A DNA stretch of 64,000 nt, from positions 1-64,000 of the forward strand of contig SBGP01000010.1 of the NCBI GenBank assembly GCA_006226595.1, written 5' to 3'. Below the pieces are notes generated by a model, which saw only the letters and a list, made by a program, of their open reading frames with translations, was not told the origin of the DNA and searched no databases. Positions 32,029-40,644 of this stretch are shown here, in pieces (the first letter of the stretch is position 1; the number at the start of each line of letters is the position of its first letter). Made by a program: the position numbers and the translations under genes. Source of the DNA: Deltaproteobacteria bacterium. GTDB lineage: Bacteria > Myxococcota_A > UBA796 > GCA-2862545.

Positions 32029-33464
32029 TGTCCTCGAATCAACCCGTCGTCTACGACGACGCCATCGTCAAGAAGTTCCTCGGAGCCACGCTGCTCTGGG
32101 GCGTCGTCGGCATGCTGGTCGGCGTCATTCTCGCGCTCCAGCTCGCCTGGTGGCCGGCCAACGGGGACATCCCGTACATCACCTTCGGCCGCCTCCGCCC
32201 GCTGCACACCAACGCGGTCATCTTCGCCTTCGCCGGAAACGCGGTGTTCACCGCCATCTACTGGTCGATGCAGCGCCTGCTCAAGGTCCGGATGTGGAGC
32301 GACGGCCTGTCGAACTTCCACTTCTGGGGTTGGCAGGCGATCATCGTCTCGGCGGCCGTGACCCTGCCCCTCGGCCTGACGCAGGCCAAGGAGTACGCGG
32401 AGCTCATCTGGCCCATCGACATCGCGATTGCGGTCGTGTGGGTCGCCTTCGCGATCAACTTCTTCGGCACCATCCACATCCGCAAGATCAAGCACCTGTA
32501 CGTGGCCATCTGGTTCTACATGAGCTTCGTGCTCACGGTGCCGATCCTCCACATCGTGAACAACCTGTCCGTGCCGGCGACGCTGACCCGCAGCTACCCG
32601 ATCTACACGGGCATGACCGATGCGCTGGTCCAGTGGTGGTACGGCCACAACGCGGTGGCCTTCTTCCTGACCACGCCCTTCCTCGGCCTGATGTACTACT
32701 TCCTGCCGAAGGCCGCTGAGCGCCCGGTCTACAGCTACCGGCTGTCGATCATCCACTTCTGGGCGCTGGTCTGCCTCTACATCTGGGCCGGCCCCCACCA
32801 CCTGCTGTACTCGGCGCTGCCCGACTGGGCCCAGACCGCCGGCATGGTCTTCAGCGTCATGCTCATCGCGCCCTCCTGGGGCGGCATGCTCAACGGCCTG
32901 CTCACCCTCCGTGGTGCCTGGGACCGCGTCCGTCAGGACCCCATCCTCAAGTTCTACGTGGTCGGCGTGTCCTTCTACGGCATGAGCACCTTCGAGGGTC
33001 CGATGATGTCCATCCGCGCCGTCAACGGCCTCGCCCACTACACGAACTGGGTCGTCGGCCACGTCCACAGCGGCGCGCTCGGCTGGAACGGCATGATGAC
33101 CTTCGGCATGATCTACTGGCTCGTGCCGCGGCTCTGGGGCCGCAAGATGGCGAAGGAGAGCTGGGTCGGCCTGCACTTCTGGCTCGCGACCGTCGGCATC
33201 ATCTTCTACATCATCGCGATGTGGGCCGCGGGCGTGACCGAGGGCCTGATGCTCCGGGCCATCGATCCGGACTCCGGTCTGCTCCTGTACACGAACTTCC
33301 TCGACGTGGTCCACACCCTCGACCCGTTCTACTGGATGCGCTTCGGCGGGGGCCTGATGTTCCTCACCGGCATCCTGATGATGTTCGTCAACGTCTTCCT
33401 CACCGTGCGCGGTTCCGGAGAGCCCTTCTCCGCCCCTGCCGCCGCCGTCCCCGCCGCCAAGTGA
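32028..33464 (+). CDS. ccoN: cbb3-type cytochrome c oxidase subunit I
   Basis: 478 residues with about 12 membrane helices. The heme and CuB histidines are visible: RPLHTNAVIF (low-spin heme), YGHNAVAFFL, AGPHHLLYSALPDW and VGHVHSGALGWNG. It lacks the Tyr next to the HPEVY site of A-type oxidases, as expected of C-type. It reduces O2 to water at high affinity in the inner membrane. The frame is open upstream, but ATG 32028 overlaps the UspA stop and fits the family start. Followed by ccoO after 33 bases. Confidence 0.97.
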   Translation: MSSNQPVVYDDAIVKKFLGATLLWGVVGMLVGVILALQLAWWPANGDIPYITFGRLRPLHTNAVIFAFAGNAVFTAIYWSMQRLLKVRMWSDGLSNFHFWGWQAIIVSAAVTLPLGLTQAKEYAELIWPIDIAIAVVWVAFAINFFGTIHIRKIKHLYVAIWFYMSFVLTVPILHIVNNLSVPATLTRSYPIYTGMTDALVQWWYGHNAVAFFLTTPFLGLMYYFLPKAAERPVYSYRLSIIHFWALVCLYIWAGPHHLLYSALPDWAQTAGMVFSVMLIAPSWGGMLNGLLTLRGAWDRVRQDPILKFYVVGVSFYGMSTFEGPMMSIRAVNGLAHYTNWVVGHVHSGALGWNGMMTFGMIYWLVPRLWGRKMAKESWVGLHFWLATVGIIFYIIAMWAAGVTEGLMLRAIDPDSGLLLYTNFLDVVHTLDPFYWMRFGGGLMFLTGILMMFVNVFLTVRGSGEPFSAPAAAVPAAK

Positions 33465-33497
33465 TTCGCGGGGCCGCGCCCCGCACGGAGAGACACC

Positions 33498-34202
33498 ATG
33501 TCCAACCACACTGAAGAACACTGGCACCGCCGCGCACTCGAGCACCGCAGCACGCTGTTCGCCGTGCTCACCGTCTTCGGCATCAGCATCGGCTCCCTGG
33601 TCGAGCTCGTCCCGATGTTCACGGTCGAGAACGCTGCCGCTCACGCCACCGGTGAGGTCCAGCCCTACACCCCGCTCGAGCTGGCGGGTCGCGACATCTA
33701 CCTTCGCGAAGGCTGCTACCTGTGCCACAGCCAGATGGTGCGTCCGATGCGCGCCGAGACCCTGCGCTACGGCACCTGGTCGCGCGCCGAGGAGTACACC
33801 TGGGACCGCCCGTTCCAGCTCGGCTCCCGCCGCATTGGCCCGGACCTGCACCGCGTCGGCGGCAAGTACCCCGACGCGTGGCACTACGAGCACATGAAGG
33901 ACCCGCGGTCCATGTCCACGGGCTCGGTGATGCCGAACTACCCGTGGCTGCTCGAGTGGTCCTACGACGCCGCCGACATCCAGGCGTCGATGAAGGCCCA
34001 CCAGCGCGCGGGCACGCCGTACACGGACGACGAGATCGCCGCGGCTCCCAGCAAGCTCACCGAGGAGGGCGAGGCCATTGTGGGTCGCCTGGCCGAGGCC
34101 AACATCACCACGACCTCCGACAAGGAGATCGTCGCGCTCATCGCCTACCTGCAGCGTCTCGGTACCGACCGTCCCAAGGACGTCGCGAAGGGAGGTGAGT
34201 GA
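33498..34202 (+). CDS. ccoO: cbb3 oxidase subunit II, monoheme cytochrome c
   Basis: 234 residues. One N-terminal membrane helix (about 20-42), then a heme c motif CYLCHS and MVRPMRAETLRYG, highly typical of CcoO/FixO. Axial Met in GSVMPNYPWLL. It passes electrons to CcoN. The stop overlaps the next ATG. Confidence 0.96.
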   Translation: MSNHTEEHWHRRALEHRSTLFAVLTVFGISIGSLVELVPMFTVENAAAHATGEVQPYTPLELAGRDIYLREGCYLCHSQMVRPMRAETLRYGTWSRAEEYTWDRPFQLGSRRIGPDLHRVGGKYPDAWHYEHMKDPRSMSTGSVMPNYPWLLEWSYDAADIQASMKAHQRAGTPYTDDEIAAAPSKLTEEGEAIVGRLAEANITTTSDKEIVALIAYLQRLGTDRPKDVAKGGE

Positions 34203-34378
34203 TGAACCCGATCTTCAAGGAAGTCGCCGTGCAGACCCAGCACGGCCCCCTGATGGGCGGCCTGACGCTGCTGTTCATCGCCTGTTTCCTCTACTGGTGC
34301 TGGTGGGCCTTCTGGCCGAGCCACCGCGAGAGTCTCGACGCGGCCGCACTGCTCCCCCTGAACGACGACGAGGTCTGA
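34202..34378 (+). CDS. ccoQ: Small cbb3 oxidase subunit CcoQ-like
   Basis: 58 residues. One hydrophobic helix (GGLTLLFIACFLYWCWWAFW) is followed by a short acidic tail, as in CcoQ/FixQ, which stabilises the oxidase. Start overlaps the ccoO stop. Confidence 0.8.
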   Translation: MNPIFKEVAVQTQHGPLMGGLTLLFIACFLYWCWWAFWPSHRESLDAAALLPLNDDEV

Positions 34379-34379
34379 G

Positions 34380-34886
34380 ATGGCTGACGAAAACATCATC
34401 ATGGGTCATGCCGAGGACAACGACGGCATCGAGGAGTACGACAACTCCCTGCCCGACTGGTGGCTGGCGTTGTTCTTCGCCTGCATCATCTGGGGCGGCA
34501 TCTACGCGGTCATGTACCACGGCTACCAGCAGACCTCGCAGGAGAAGCTGTACCTGGCCGAGGTCGCCGCCGCGGAAGAGCAGTGGGGCGGTGCCGCCGA
34601 GGTCGATCTGGCCGCGGTCGAGATCACCCCGGAGCTCATCGCCGCCGGCGAGCCGATCTTCACGCAGAACTGCGTCGCGTGTCACGCGGCAGACCTGACG
34701 GGAGGCGTGGGTCCGAACCTCGTCGACGAGGAGTGGATTCACGGTGGCGAGTACGCGGACATCGTGAAGACGGTGACCGACGGCGTGCCAGCCAAGGGCA
34801 TGCTCACCTGGGGCCCCATCCTCGGCGACGAGAAGGTCCGCCAGGTGTCGGCCTACGTGTACTCCAAGTCCCACCAGGCCAACTGA
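34380..34886 (+). CDS. ccoP: cbb3 oxidase subunit III, short monoheme form
   Basis: 168 residues. The N-terminal helix (LPDWWLALFFACIIWGGIYAV) and the following YHGYQQTSQEKL are typical of CcoP, but only one heme c motif is present (CVACH) with axial Met in KGMLTWG. Standard CcoP is about 300 residues with two hemes. The single-heme form would shorten the electron entry path. Eight bases before ccoG. Confidence 0.92.
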   Translation: MADENIIMGHAEDNDGIEEYDNSLPDWWLALFFACIIWGGIYAVMYHGYQQTSQEKLYLAEVAAAEEQWGGAAEVDLAAVEITPELIAAGEPIFTQNCVACHAADLTGGVGPNLVDEEWIHGGEYADIVKTVTDGVPAKGMLTWGPILGDEKVRQVSAYVYSKSHQAN

Positions 34887-34893
34887 GGCAACC

Positions 34894-36222
34894 ATGGGCC
34901 CCTTCCACGGTGAGCGCGAGTGGGTGTACGCCCAGGACGTTCGCGGCAAGTACCACACGATCCACCGGATCTCGGCCAGCCTGCTGCACGTGTGGCTGTT
35001 CGTCGGTCCCTGGCTCATGCTGGACGGACGACCGCTGTTCCGCTTCGAGCTCGACACCCGCCGGATCTACGCCTTCGGGCAGATCTTCACGGCGCAGGAC
35101 GGCGTGCTGATCATGCTCTCCGCGCTGCTCGCCGCGGTGGCCCTGTTCTTCTTCACCTCCCTCTTCGGACGCCTGTGGTGCGGGTACACCTGCCCACAGA
35201 GCGTCTTCATCATCAACTGGGTGCTCCCCATCGAGCAGTTCATCGAGGGGGACCGCGGGGAGCGCCTGCGTCGTGACAAGAAGGGCGTGCGGTGGAGCAC
35301 GACCTTCCGCAAGGGGCTGAAGTTCCTGGCCTTCGCAGCCATTGCGCTCGCCCTGTCCGGCTCGTTCATGGGCTTCTTCGTCGACCCGCGCGTGCTGTGG
35401 ACCGGAGGGGCCTCGACCGCGAACTACACGGTGCTCGCGTTCTTCACGACGCTGTGGTTCGTGGACTTCGCATGGTTCCGCGAGCAGGCGTGCAACTACC
35501 TCTGCCCCTACGCGCGCTTCCAGAGCGTGCTCATGGACGAGGAGACGCTGACCGTCGCCTACGACATGAACCGCGGCGAGCCCCGCCAGAAGGGCAAGCT
35601 CGCCAAGGGCGAGGACCACTGCGTGGACTGCAACCGCTGCGTGGTCGTCTGCCCCACCGGCATCGACATCCGCGACGGCTTCCAGCTCGAGTGCTGGTCC
35701 TGCGGCCGCTGCGCCGATGCCTGCGAGGACGTCATGGGTCGCTTCGACCTGCCGAGCCTCGTGTACTACTCGACCGAGGCCGAGCTCGAGGGCAAGACCA
35801 CTCGCTGGCTGCGTCCCCGCTCGCTGCTCTACGCCTCCGTGCTTGCCGCGGTCGTCGCCGCCATCACCGGCGTCATCGCCCTCCGCGACCCGTTCCAGGC
35901 GACCGTGAACCGCGCCCCCGGCTCGCTCTTCGTCGTCGACGACGACGGCTGGACCCGGAACACGTTCCTGGTGCACATCGTGAACACCCAGCCCACCGAG
36001 GGCACGTTCACGATCGATGTCGAGGGCATCGACGGGGTCGAGGTCACCGCCCCCGAGCGCATCCTGGCGTCCACCGCCGAGGCCACCGTGCCGCTCGTCG
36101 TGCGCGCCGCCCCCGGTAGCTACACCAGCCGCACGGTGCCCATCACCGTGCAGGTCAAGGACGGAGACCGCAGCGTCGCGGTGCCCGTCACCTTCAAGAC
36201 CCAGGCCAAGGAAGGAGGCTGA
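34894..36222 (+). CDS. ccoG: CcoG/FixG-type iron-sulfur membrane protein
   Basis: 442 residues. It has about five membrane helices, the CGYTCPQ motif, and a ferredoxin-like region with two cysteine clusters (CVDCNRCVVVCP and CWSCGRCADAC). A C-terminal Ig-like periplasmic domain follows. CcoG acts in copper delivery to the cbb3 oxidase, probably as a Cu(II) reductase. It is followed by a two-base gap. Confidence 0.95.
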   Translation: MGPFHGEREWVYAQDVRGKYHTIHRISASLLHVWLFVGPWLMLDGRPLFRFELDTRRIYAFGQIFTAQDGVLIMLSALLAAVALFFFTSLFGRLWCGYTCPQSVFIINWVLPIEQFIEGDRGERLRRDKKGVRWSTTFRKGLKFLAFAAIALALSGSFMGFFVDPRVLWTGGASTANYTVLAFFTTLWFVDFAWFREQACNYLCPYARFQSVLMDEETLTVAYDMNRGEPRQKGKLAKGEDHCVDCNRCVVVCPTGIDIRDGFQLECWSCGRCADACEDVMGRFDLPSLVYYSTEAELEGKTTRWLRPRSLLYASVLAAVVAAITGVIALRDPFQATVNRAPGSLFVVDDDGWTRNTFLVHIVNTQPTEGTFTIDVEGIDGVEVTAPERILASTAEATVPLVVRAAPGSYTSRTVPITVQVKDGDRSVAVPVTFKTQAKEGG

Positions 36223-36223
36223 C

Positions 36224-36385
36224 ATGGCACAGCCCATCAACCCGCCCGCCAAGAGCGACATGACCTGGCCCCTCGCGCTGAGCTTCGCGTTTGCGGTGCT
36301 CATCGCGTGGAACGCCACGTTCATCTACCTCGCGGTCAGCAACGCGGACCCGGTGGACCCGAGCTACGAGCTGGAGCCCCGGTGA
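36224..36385 (+). CDS. ccoH: Minimal CcoH/FixH-like protein
   Basis: 53 residues. A single helix (WPLALSFAFAVLIAWNATFIY) followed by DPVDPSYE matches only the N-terminal helix and linker of FixH, which is normally around 150 residues with a periplasmic domain. It overlaps the next gene (GTGA). Either a reduced CcoH or an unrelated small subunit in its place. Confidence 0.65.
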   Translation: MAQPINPPAKSDMTWPLALSFAFAVLIAWNATFIYLAVSNADPVDPSYELEPR

Positions 36386-38655
36386 GCGAAGTCCCCGCCC
36401 ACTCCACCTGCCCCCACTGCGGGGCGGCAGTCGAAGGGCCTCCGGGCACCTTCTGCTGCTCCGGCTGCGAGCTCGCGGCCGCGGTGCTGGAGGACGCGGG
36501 GCTACTCGACCTGTACTCCAACCGGGAGGCACCGAGTGTGCGCCCGGCCCCGGCGGCGTCCCAGGACTGGACGCTGGTGCCACAGACCGCGCTGCCCGAC
36601 GGCACCTTCGAGGCCATCGTCGCCGTCGACGGCCTGACCTGCGCCGGCTGCGCGACCATCGTCGAGGCGCTGCTCGACCGCGAGGACGGCGTGTCCGCCG
36701 GCGAGCTGTCCTACGCGACCGGTCGGCTGCGGCTGCGCTACGACCCCGAGAAGACCGATCTCGACGCGCAGAGCGAGCTGCTCGCGCAGGTCGGCTACAC
36801 CCTGCGTCCCGTCGCCGCCGAGCCCACCAGCGACCGGGGACCGCTCATTCGCCTCGGCGTCGCGGTGTTCTGCGCCGCGAACGTGATGGGCATGGCGGTG
36901 CCGACGTACCTCGGGTGGGTCGAGGGCATGGACCCGCGCTTCGTGAGGCTGTTCGCGTGGGCCTCGCTGCTCGTCACCACCCCCTCGGCGCTGTGGGCGG
37001 CGGCCCCCTTCTACACCGCGGCGTGGCAGGGCCTGCGGGCCCGCACCCTGCACATGGACCTGCCGCTCGCGCTCGCCATCGGCGGGCTCTACGCCCAGGG
37101 CGTGTTCGCGACCTTGACCGGCGGGGAGGCCTACCTCGACTCGCTGACCATGCTCATCGCCCTGCTGCTCGTCGGACGTGCGCTCGAGGCTCGCGGTCAG
37201 CGCGACGCGCGCAAGGCCGCCGATCTGCTCGGTGGCAGCGTGCCCTCCACCGCCCGCAAGGTCGACGACGGCCAGCTGCTCTCTCCGGGCGAGGTGGTCC
37301 CGAGCGCCGCGCTGGTCGCGGGCGACGTGATCGCGGTGGATGGCGGTCAGGCGCTCCCTGCGGACATCACCGTCATCGACGGCGAGGGTCGCGCGAGCCT
37401 GGCGCTGGTCAGCGGCGAGACCGAGCCGATGGCGGTGCTGCCCGGCACGCCGCTCCCCGCGGGCTCCGAGCTGCTCGTCGGACGCGTGCTCGGGCGGGTC
37501 GACGCCGCCGGCATCGACACCGTGGTCGGCCAGATGCAGGAGGCGCTGGTCAGCGCCACCGCGACCGCCCGCACCCCCACCGCCGCCGACCGCCTGGCAC
37601 CCGCGTTCACCGCCGCCACCCTGCTCCTCGGCATCACCGCCGTCGCGCTCACCCCCTGGCTCGGCCAGGACGAGGCGGTGCGCCGAGCCATCGCGGTGCT
37701 CGTCGTCGCCTGCCCCTGCGCCCTGTCCCTCGCTCGTCCGCTCGCCGTGTCTTCGGCCCTCGCCGGACTCGCGCGGCGCGGACTGTGGCTTCGCGACGGC
37801 GACGCCCTGCTGTCGCTCACCGCGATGCGTCGCGTAGCCCTCGACAAGACCGGGACCCTCACCGAGAGCCGCGCGCGGGTCGTCGACGCCGAGGACAGCG
37901 CCCTGCGCATCGCCGCCGCCCTCGAGGTCGGCAGCGCTCATCCCATCGCCCGCGCCATCGTCGAGGAGGCGGTAGCCCGCGGCGTCGCGCTGCCCCGGGC
38001 GACGATGGTCCGCGAAGTCCCCGGCCGCGGGGTACTCGGCATCGTCGACGGCCGCGAGTGGGAGGTCACCAGCGCCGGCCCGAACACGGTGGCCCTGCTC
38101 ACCGATGGCGCCCGTCACGAGATCCACCTCGCCCACACGCTGCGCGGCGGCGCGGCGCCAGCCCTCGACGCCCTCCGGGCCGAAGGCCTCGACATCGAGG
38201 TGCTCACCGGAGACCGTCGCGGCCCCTCCCTCGAGCTCGCCCGAGCTCTCGACCTTCCCGAGCACGCGATCCACGCCGAGCTCACGCCGCTGGACAAGGT
38301 CGAGCTCGTGGACGAGCACACGCTGTTCGTCGGCGACGGCCTCAACGACGGCCCGGCCCTGGCACGGGCCGGAGTCGGCCTCGCCGTGGCCCGCGGCGCC
38401 GCGAGCAGCGTGGCGGCCGCCGACGGCGTCATCCGCGGAGGCGCTCTCACCGGCATCGCCGACGCCCTCGCGACGGCGCGGGCGACCGAGCGCACCATCC
38501 ACGCGAACATACGCAATTCGCTGCTCTACAATGTGATCTCGGTGCTCGCGGCGATGCTCGGCTGGGTCAACCCCCTGGTCGCCGCGGTGCTCATGCCCAT
38601 CTCCAGCCTCGCCGTGGTCGTCAGCTCGGCGCGGCTCTCGCGAGGTGCCCGATGA
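36382..38655 (+). CDS. ccoI: Copper-transporting P-type ATPase CcoI/FixI
   Basis: 757 residues from GTG 36382. The N-terminus has a cysteine-rich finger (CPHCG, FCCSGCELA), then an HMA domain with TCAGC. Membrane core with ACPCALSLA (CPC metal site), phosphorylation motif DKTGTLT, SAHPIARAI (HP) and GDGLNDGPAL. The actuator loop reads VSGETEP where many have TGES. It exports copper for assembly of the oxidase. Coupled to ccoS by a stop/start overlap. Confidence 0.96.
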   Translation: MSEVPAHSTCPHCGAAVEGPPGTFCCSGCELAAAVLEDAGLLDLYSNREAPSVRPAPAASQDWTLVPQTALPDGTFEAIVAVDGLTCAGCATIVEALLDREDGVSAGELSYATGRLRLRYDPEKTDLDAQSELLAQVGYTLRPVAAEPTSDRGPLIRLGVAVFCAANVMGMAVPTYLGWVEGMDPRFVRLFAWASLLVTTPSALWAAAPFYTAAWQGLRARTLHMDLPLALAIGGLYAQGVFATLTGGEAYLDSLTMLIALLLVGRALEARGQRDARKAADLLGGSVPSTARKVDDGQLLSPGEVVPSAALVAGDVIAVDGGQALPADITVIDGEGRASLALVSGETEPMAVLPGTPLPAGSELLVGRVLGRVDAAGIDTVVGQMQEALVSATATARTPTAADRLAPAFTAATLLLGITAVALTPWLGQDEAVRRAIAVLVVACPCALSLARPLAVSSALAGLARRGLWLRDGDALLSLTAMRRVALDKTGTLTESRARVVDAEDSALRIAAALEVGSAHPIARAIVEEAVARGVALPRATMVREVPGRGVLGIVDGREWEVTSAGPNTVALLTDGARHEIHLAHTLRGGAAPALDALRAEGLDIEVLTGDRRGPSLELARALDLPEHAIHAELTPLDKVELVDEHTLFVGDGLNDGPALARAGVGLAVARGAASSVAAADGVIRGGALTGIADALATARATERTIHANIRNSLLYNVISVLAAMLGWVNPLVAAVLMPISSLAVVVSSARLSRGAR

Positions 38656-38789
38656 ACGGCATCATCTTCCTGCTCCCGATCGCGCTCGCCCTCGGCGCGA
38701 GCTTCCTCGTCGCCTTCCTGTTCGCGGTGAAGAACGGGCAGTTCGACGACCTGGACGACCCGCCGGAGCGCATCCTTCGCGAGGAGTAG
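38652..38789 (+). CDS. ccoS: CcoS-like oxidase assembly protein
   Basis: 45 residues. One helix (IIFLLPIALALGASFLVAF) followed by KNGQFDDLDDPPERIL, the conserved CcoS tail. Needed for cofactor insertion in cbb3 oxidases. ATG overlaps the ccoI stop. Confidence 0.93.
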   Translation: MNGIIFLLPIALALGASFLVAFLFAVKNGQFDDLDDPPERILREE

Positions 38790-38830
38790 TCCGACGCGGG
38801 GAGTTCACAGGGCCCCGTCGCGCCACCGGG

Positions 38831-38836
38831 TACGCT
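38831..38836 (+). promoter_or_regulatory. -10-like element TACGCT for the second UspA gene
   Basis: TACGCT lies 18 bases ahead of ATG 38854 with GGAGG between them, so this UspA gene may have its own promoter besides read-through from cco. Confidence 0.4.
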
Positions 38837-38853
38837 CCGTGTGGAGGTTGCCC

Positions 38854-39294
38854 ATGCGCATCGCGCTCGCCATCGATCTGTACGACGAACCCGAAGAGCT
38901 GCTCGCTCGCGCCCTGCCCTGGGCCACCCGGCTCCGCGGGGTGCTCGACCTGTACTTCGCCCAACCCATCGGCGAGGCGTGGGCCGTCGGGGTGAGCGAT
39001 CCCACCGTGCTCGCCCTGCTCGAGAGCGAGCGCAGCAAGATCCGCGCATCCCAGCGCCAGCAGCTCGACGCGCTGCTCGCCTCGATCCCCGAGGACGAGC
39101 GGGGCCACGCCGAGCTGTTCGACGCCTCGCCCGCCGAGGCTCTGGAGCAGATCTCGCGCAAGGCCGACCTGCTGCTCGTCGGCACCCACGGACGGCAGGG
39201 ACTGTCGCGCTTCCTGCTCGGCAGCGTCGCCGAGAAGGCGGTGCGCATGGCGCACTGCCCGGTGCTCGTCCTACGTCCACACGAGGACGAGTAG
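38854..39294 (+). CDS. UspA-type universal stress protein
   Basis: 146 residues from ATG 38854. Paralogue of the UspA at 31564: both share AIDL, EAWAxGVSDPTVL and the motif GTHGRxGxxxFLLGSVAE followed by HCPVLVLRP. G-x2-G-x9-G-S is kept. The two copies bracket the cbb3 operon. It converges on the TSUP gene with a two-base gap. Confidence 0.92.
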   Translation: MRIALAIDLYDEPEELLARALPWATRLRGVLDLYFAQPIGEAWAVGVSDPTVLALLESERSKIRASQRQQLDALLASIPEDERGHAELFDASPAEALEQISRKADLLLVGTHGRQGLSRFLLGSVAEKAVRMAHCPVLVLRPHEDE

Positions 39295-39296
39295 CC

Positions 39297-40049
39297 TCAC
39301 CACAGGCCGAGCAGCTTGCTGGCGCTGACGACGATCACGGCGATCACCGCGTAGCGGATGCCCTTGGCGCCCCCCGCCAGTGACAGCCGTGCGCCCAGCG
39401 AGGCGCCGGCCATCGACCCGAGCGCGAGCACCAGGCCCGGCACCCACTGCACCGCGCCGTGCCAGGTGAAGATCGCGAGCGGCGGGATCGTGAACCCCGC
39501 GACGAGCATCGCCTTCACCGCGTTGGCACGCAGCAGGTCCTGCCCCTGGAGCAGCACCATGCCCGCGAGCAGGAAGACGCCCACCCCAGCCTGCAGGAAG
39601 CCGCCGTACAGGCCGATGGCGAAGAAGGCCAACGGGCCCGACCACCACAGGTGCGCCGGCGGCTCGCCCTCGCGACCCTTCAGCCATCGCTGGGGCTCGA
39701 GCAGCATCAGCCCGACCATACCGAGCATGACCCCGCCGATGATGCGCTTGAACAGCTGTTCGTCGAGGTCGACGCTGAGCCACGCGCCGAGGGCGGCGCC
39801 GAGCGAGGTCGGGACGAGAAGACGCCGGCCCACGGGCAGGTCGAGCACGCCCTTGTCGTGGAAGGCACGGGCAGCGACCAGGCTCTGGAGCAGCACGCCG
39901 ACGCGGTTCGTACCGTTGGCCACGGTCGGCGGCAGCCCGAGGAAGATCAGCGCGGGCAGGGTCAGCAGCGACCCGCCACCCGCCAGGGTGTTCACCACGC
40001 CCGCGACCAGCCCCGCGACGAGGAGCAGGCCGAGCTCTTGGGGCTCCAT
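39297..40049 (-). CDS. TSUP family transporter (TauE/SafE-like)
   Basis: 250 residues with about eight helices. The TSUP signature VAGVVNTLAGGGSLLTLPAL at the start and GLYGGFLQAGVGVFLL in the second half form the inverted repeat of the family. Members export sulfite, sulfoacetate or other organosulfur anions; the substrate is not predictable here. The next gene on the minus strand lies three bases upstream. Confidence 0.9.
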   Translation of the reverse strand: MEPQELGLLLVAGLVAGVVNTLAGGGSLLTLPALIFLGLPPTVANGTNRVGVLLQSLVAARAFHDKGVLDLPVGRRLLVPTSLGAALGAWLSVDLDEQLFKRIIGGVMLGMVGLMLLEPQRWLKGREGEPPAHLWWSGPLAFFAIGLYGGFLQAGVGVFLLAGMVLLQGQDLLRANAVKAMLVAGFTIPPLAIFTWHGAVQWVPGLVLALGSMAGASLGARLSLAGGAKGIRYAVIAVIVVSASKLLGLW

Positions 40050-40052
40050 GGG

Positions 40053-40586
40053 CTAGTCCAGCGGCCCCTTGAGATCCTTGACCACCGACCCCGGCGGCAG
40101 GTCCCGGGCGCGCTTGAAGCCGCGGGTGCCGCTGCGGCCCATGTGCCCGATCTCGCCGTCGCGGGGCCCCTTGGGCACGGCGCGCTCGGCGGCGGCGGCG
40201 GTGTGCGCCGCATCCACGTCGGGGAGGTCGAACGCGGCCATCATCAGGCCTTCGATCCCGGCATCGTCGAGCACCGCACTGCCCGCGGCGCTGCGCCACA
40301 GCCAGCGTCCTGTGGGGTCGCGGGTGAGCTTCTCGTCGCCAGCACCCGGGTAGACCACCCGCAGACTGCCCCCCGCATCGGGAAGAAGCGCGAGATAGCG
40401 ACCGCCTCGGGCGATCGCGAGACCGCCGCCGCGGATCTTGCCGACCTGGAGCTCGAGCGCTTCACCGAGCGCACGCCACTCGTCGAGCAAGGCGTTTCGC
40501 GCGGCATGATCGACGAGGGGCTCTGTGGCCCGGCTAGCGAGCGCCGACTCCAGTCGGGAGGCGAGTCGGTCGAGGTTGCGGGCCAT
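40053..40586 (-). CDS. Unknown soluble protein
   Basis: 177 residues from ATG 40586 (GGAG upstream). The N-terminal half is helical (RNLDRLASRLESALASR); the middle has beta-rich segments (GGRYLALLPDAGGSLRVVY); the C-terminus is basic. No family recognised. Probably co-transcribed with the TSUP gene, divergent from the cyclase. Confidence 0.55.
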   Translation of the reverse strand: MARNLDRLASRLESALASRATEPLVDHAARNALLDEWRALGEALELQVGKIRGGGLAIARGGRYLALLPDAGGSLRVVYPGAGDEKLTRDPTGRWLWRSAAGSAVLDDAGIEGLMMAAFDLPDVDAAHTAAAAERAVPKGPRDGEIGHMGRSGTRGFKRARDLPPGSVVKDLKGPLD

Positions 40587-40612
40587 GTGAGCTTCTCCTG
40601 TCCTACTCCTGC

Positions 40613-40618
40613 ACCCTA
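40613..40618 (-). promoter_or_regulatory. -10-like element TAGGGT
   Basis: Minus-strand TAGGGT, 26 bases ahead of ATG 40586. Confidence 0.3.
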
Positions 40619-40632
40619 CACCGCATCCGCGA

Positions 40633-40638
40633 TACGAT
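40633..40638 (+). promoter_or_regulatory. -10-like element TACGAT, leaderless placement
   Basis: TACGAT ends six bases before ATG 40645; no Shine-Dalgarno sequence is visible. Confidence 0.4.
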
Positions 40639-40644
40639 GGCCCC

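Noticed and set aside
31917-34001. Long minus-strand frame opposite ccoN and ccoO
   Set aside because: His/Glu/Val-rich shadow translation; both sense genes are certain.
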